Shown: positions 62,501 through 64,000 of the stretch, in pieces | How the letters are laid out: each line of letters begins with the position of its first letter | How positions within the stretch are numbered: position 1 is the stretch's first letter | Origin: Azorhizobium oxalatiphilum | GTDB taxonomy: Bacteria; Pseudomonadota; Alphaproteobacteria; Rhizobiales; Xanthobacteraceae | Assembly (NCBI RefSeq): GCF_014635325.1 | Contig: NZ_BMCT01000008.1 | Location: forward strand, 1 to 64,000 | Direction: 5' to 3' | Length of the DNA stretch: 64,000 nt | Notes under the pieces: model-generated | What the model was told of the DNA's origin: nothing | The model's database searches: none | The model's input: only the letters and a program-made list of their open reading frames with translations | Position numbers and translations under genes: made by a program

Positions 62501-62541
62501 ACCCTGAAGGTATCAGATCGAGCCAAATCCGTATTGGATTT
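62499..62541. promoter_or_regulatory. LysR-type operator pair
   Basis: ATACC-CTGAA-GGTAT (62499-62513, containing T-N11-A) overlaps the LysR start codon. AAATCC-GTATT-GGATTT (62525-62541) is a second dyad with the same 5-base spacer, centred 27 bases away, toward the transporter gene. The arrangement resembles recognition and activation sites of LysR regulators. Confidence 0.6.
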
Positions 62542-62591
62542 GCATCGGTGCCACCCGTAGAGCGGAGGTCTCATCATCTGGACCCGCGCCC

Positions 62592-63527
62592 GTGCTGACC
62601 ACCGTTCTCACCATCCTCCCCATCTTCGCGATCATCGCGGCGGGCTATGCGTGCCGGCGGGGCGGCATTCTCGGTGCCACGGCGGCCTCGGAATTCAACC
62701 GCTTCGTGGTCTATCTCGCGCTGCCGGCGCTGCTGTTCGACGTGATGGCGGGGGTGAAGTGGAGCGCCATCTGGCAGCCGGGCTTCATCGTCGCCTTTTC
62801 GGCCGGCACCTTCGGCATCTTCGCCATCGCCTTCTTCCTCCGGCTGAGGCGCGGCCAGCCGGCGGCGGATGCGGCCATCGACGGGCTCAACGCCGGCTAT
62901 GCCAATGCCGGCTTCGTGGGCTTTCCGGTCTGCGAGGCGGTGTTCGGCCGCGAGAGCCTGGCGCTCGCCACCATCGCCGCCGTCATCACCGTGTGCGCCC
63001 TGTTCGCGGTGGCCATGGTGATCATCGAGGTGGGATTGCAGAGCGAAGCCCGCCCGCACCATGTGGCGCTGAAGGTCGGCCGCTCGCTGGCCCGCAACCC
63101 GCTGCTGATCTCGCCCATCGCCGGCCTTGCCTGGGCGATGACGGGCCTGCCCATTCCGGCCCCCATGGAGAGCCTGCTGCACATGCTGGGCGGCACCGCC
63201 ACCACCTGCGCGCTGATGTCGCTTGGCCTGTTCCTCGCCAATGGCGCGCGGGCGCAGGGGCGGCCGGACAAGGCGGTGCTCGCCTTCTCGGGGCTCAAGC
63301 TGGTGGGCCAGCCGGCGCTCACCGCCGTGGTGGCCTATGGCGTGCTGCACCTGCCGCCGGTGGTGGCGGGCATGGCGGTGCTGATGGCGGCTTTGCCTAC
63401 GGGCACCGGCCCCTTCATGCTGGCGGAATATTACGACCGGGAGGCGGTCGCCACCTCCCAGACCATCCTCATCACCAACGCGCTGTCGGTGATCACGCTC
63501 GCCGTGTGCATTGCGCTGATCCGCTAG
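62592..63527 (+). CDS. AEC-family transporter (auxin efflux carrier/malonate permease type)
   Basis: 311 residues, about ten transmembrane helices in two five-helix repeats. VLTILPIFAIIAAGYACRRG, FNRFVVYLALPALLFDVMAG, GLNAGYANAGFVGFPVCEAV, ARNPLLISPIAGLAWAMTGL and the second-repeat block ALPTGTGPFMLAEYYDREAV are family signatures. Start GTG 62592. Likely exports or imports small organic acids. Probably controlled by the divergent LysR gene, which is broken here. Confidence 0.9.
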   Translation: MLTTVLTILPIFAIIAAGYACRRGGILGATAASEFNRFVVYLALPALLFDVMAGVKWSAIWQPGFIVAFSAGTFGIFAIAFFLRLRRGQPAADAAIDGLNAGYANAGFVGFPVCEAVFGRESLALATIAAVITVCALFAVAMVIIEVGLQSEARPHHVALKVGRSLARNPLLISPIAGLAWAMTGLPIPAPMESLLHMLGGTATTCALMSLGLFLANGARAQGRPDKAVLAFSGLKLVGQPALTAVVAYGVLHLPPVVAGMAVLMAALPTGTGPFMLAEYYDREAVATSQTILITNALSVITLAVCIALIR

Positions 63528-63539
63528 AAGCGGATCGGT

Positions 63540-64000
63540 TCAGCGCAGGCTTTCGTGCCGCGATCCGCGTGAGCCGCTGCCACGGGGCGGCTGGGCCTCG
63601 CGGGTGCGCAGCAGGGTCCAGACGAGACGCGGATCCGTGTCCAGCATGCCCAGCAGCACGATCTGCGTGGTCCGGCGCGGACCATCCGGGCCGCCGAGGA
63701 ACACGCTCTCATCCAGCACCACCTGCTGGCCCGGCGCCACGAAGGCCCAGGCCTCGCCGTTCGGCAGGCCGAGCAGCACGGTGGAGGGATCGTCCAGACG
63801 GTCCACCTGCACCTGCGGGTGGAGATGGAAGCGCAGGGCGAAGGATGTCTGCGGCAGGTTCGGCGGCGCGCCTTCCGCCGGGCGGAACAGATCCTCGCCA
63901 TCCAGCCGGCTGCCGTCCGCCGCCAAGCGCCACGAGCGCTGGTGGACGACGCCGAAGGGCTCGTCATAGCCGTCATGGCTCGCCCGCAGCAGCACCGTGC
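63540..64000 (-). CDS. Heparinase II/III-like protein, C-terminal part (partial)
   Basis: About 153 residues visible up to the window edge, ending at TGA 63540-63542. SHDGYDEPFGVVHQRSWRLA and LAADGSRLDGEDLFRP match the end of the beta-sandwich lyase domain of heparinase II/III family proteins of this order, followed by FALRFHLHPQVQVDRLDDPS. The polysaccharide lyase active site lies outside the window. It is convergent with the AEC gene, 12 bases away. Confidence 0.75.
   Translation of the reverse strand, partial: TVLLRASHDGYDEPFGVVHQRSWRLAADGSRLDGEDLFRPAEGAPPNLPQTSFALRFHLHPQVQVDRLDDPSTVLLGLPNGEAWAFVAPGQQVVLDESVFLGGPDGPRRTTQIVLLGMLDTDPRLVWTLLRTREAQPPRGSGSRGSRHESLR

Overview
The window is high-GC, gene-dense chromosomal DNA with many GTG/TTG starts and short or overlapping gene junctions. 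The gene set points to an alphaproteobacterium of the Hyphomicrobiales, probably Xanthobacteraceae (Xanthobacter/Azorhizobium/Ancylobacter-like). The main reasons are a complete fixL-fixJ-receiver-fixK oxygen-sensing locus next to hemN, the ethylmalonyl-CoA pathway enzyme Mcd, the argH-LptM-lysA order, MmcB and a fabA-fabB-fabI cluster. This is inferred from gene content only. Most of the window is ordinary core chromosome, with a few accessory genes inserted between housekeeping genes. I found no rRNA, tRNA, CRISPR array, prophage or insertion sequence.

Layout. 1-6.5 kb: end of an autotransporter, a MarR regulator, a TetR gene with a PmtA-like methyltransferase (both preceded by near-identical promoter/operator sequences), a membrane protein of unknown function, and purA. 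6.5-8.4 kb: an isolated nitrilase-superfamily protein with a long N-terminal region, placed directly behind ppc. 11.4-17.3 kb: a type I secretion ABC/HlyD pair and two glycosyltransferases. 17.5-20.3 kb: etfBA and 3-hydroxybutyryl-CoA dehydrogenase. 20.3-21.1 kb: a two-gene module with a HEPN-like protein. 21-29.3 kb: a divergent EamA/MocR pair, an acetate-CoA ligase/GNAT fusion, and a CHASE4-PAS-GGDEF-EAL protein whose GGDEF motif is degenerate.

29.6-33.6 kb: lysA, an LptM-like lipoprotein, bluB and argH. 33.6-39.8 kb: tlpA and the oxygen-response block. FixL keeps its heme histidine and regulatory arginine. FixL and FixJ overlap by 8 bases, a lone receiver protein has a perfect FixK/FNR box, fixK has its own TTG-N8-CAA box plus unusual phased repeats, and hemN also has a FixK box. 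The block therefore reads as a FixLJ to FixK cascade with feedback. 40-49.5 kb: mmcB-yihY, FUSC transporter, mcd, a GreA/B-like factor, an animal-type heme peroxidase and an AbrB-family membrane protein. 49.7-55.3 kb: fabA-fabB-fabI, mscL, pyrE-pyrD. 55.4-59.3 kb: a glycan cluster (two glycosyltransferases flanking an O-antigen-ligase-type protein). 59.3-61.6 kb: a DUF4394 secreted protein divergent from an ECF sigma/anti-sigma pair. 61.6-64 kb: a LysR gene broken by one in-frame amber codon, its divergent AEC transporter, and the end of a heparinase-like gene.

Two families of palindromic dispersed repeats are present, each with two copies. Three of the four copies lie between convergent genes. 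The most noteworthy observations are the fixL-fixK intergenic control region, the FixK-boxed lone receiver, the standalone nitrilase-like protein, the HEPN-like module, the paired TetR operators with a perfect 16-bp leader hairpin, and the amber-interrupted LysR gene.
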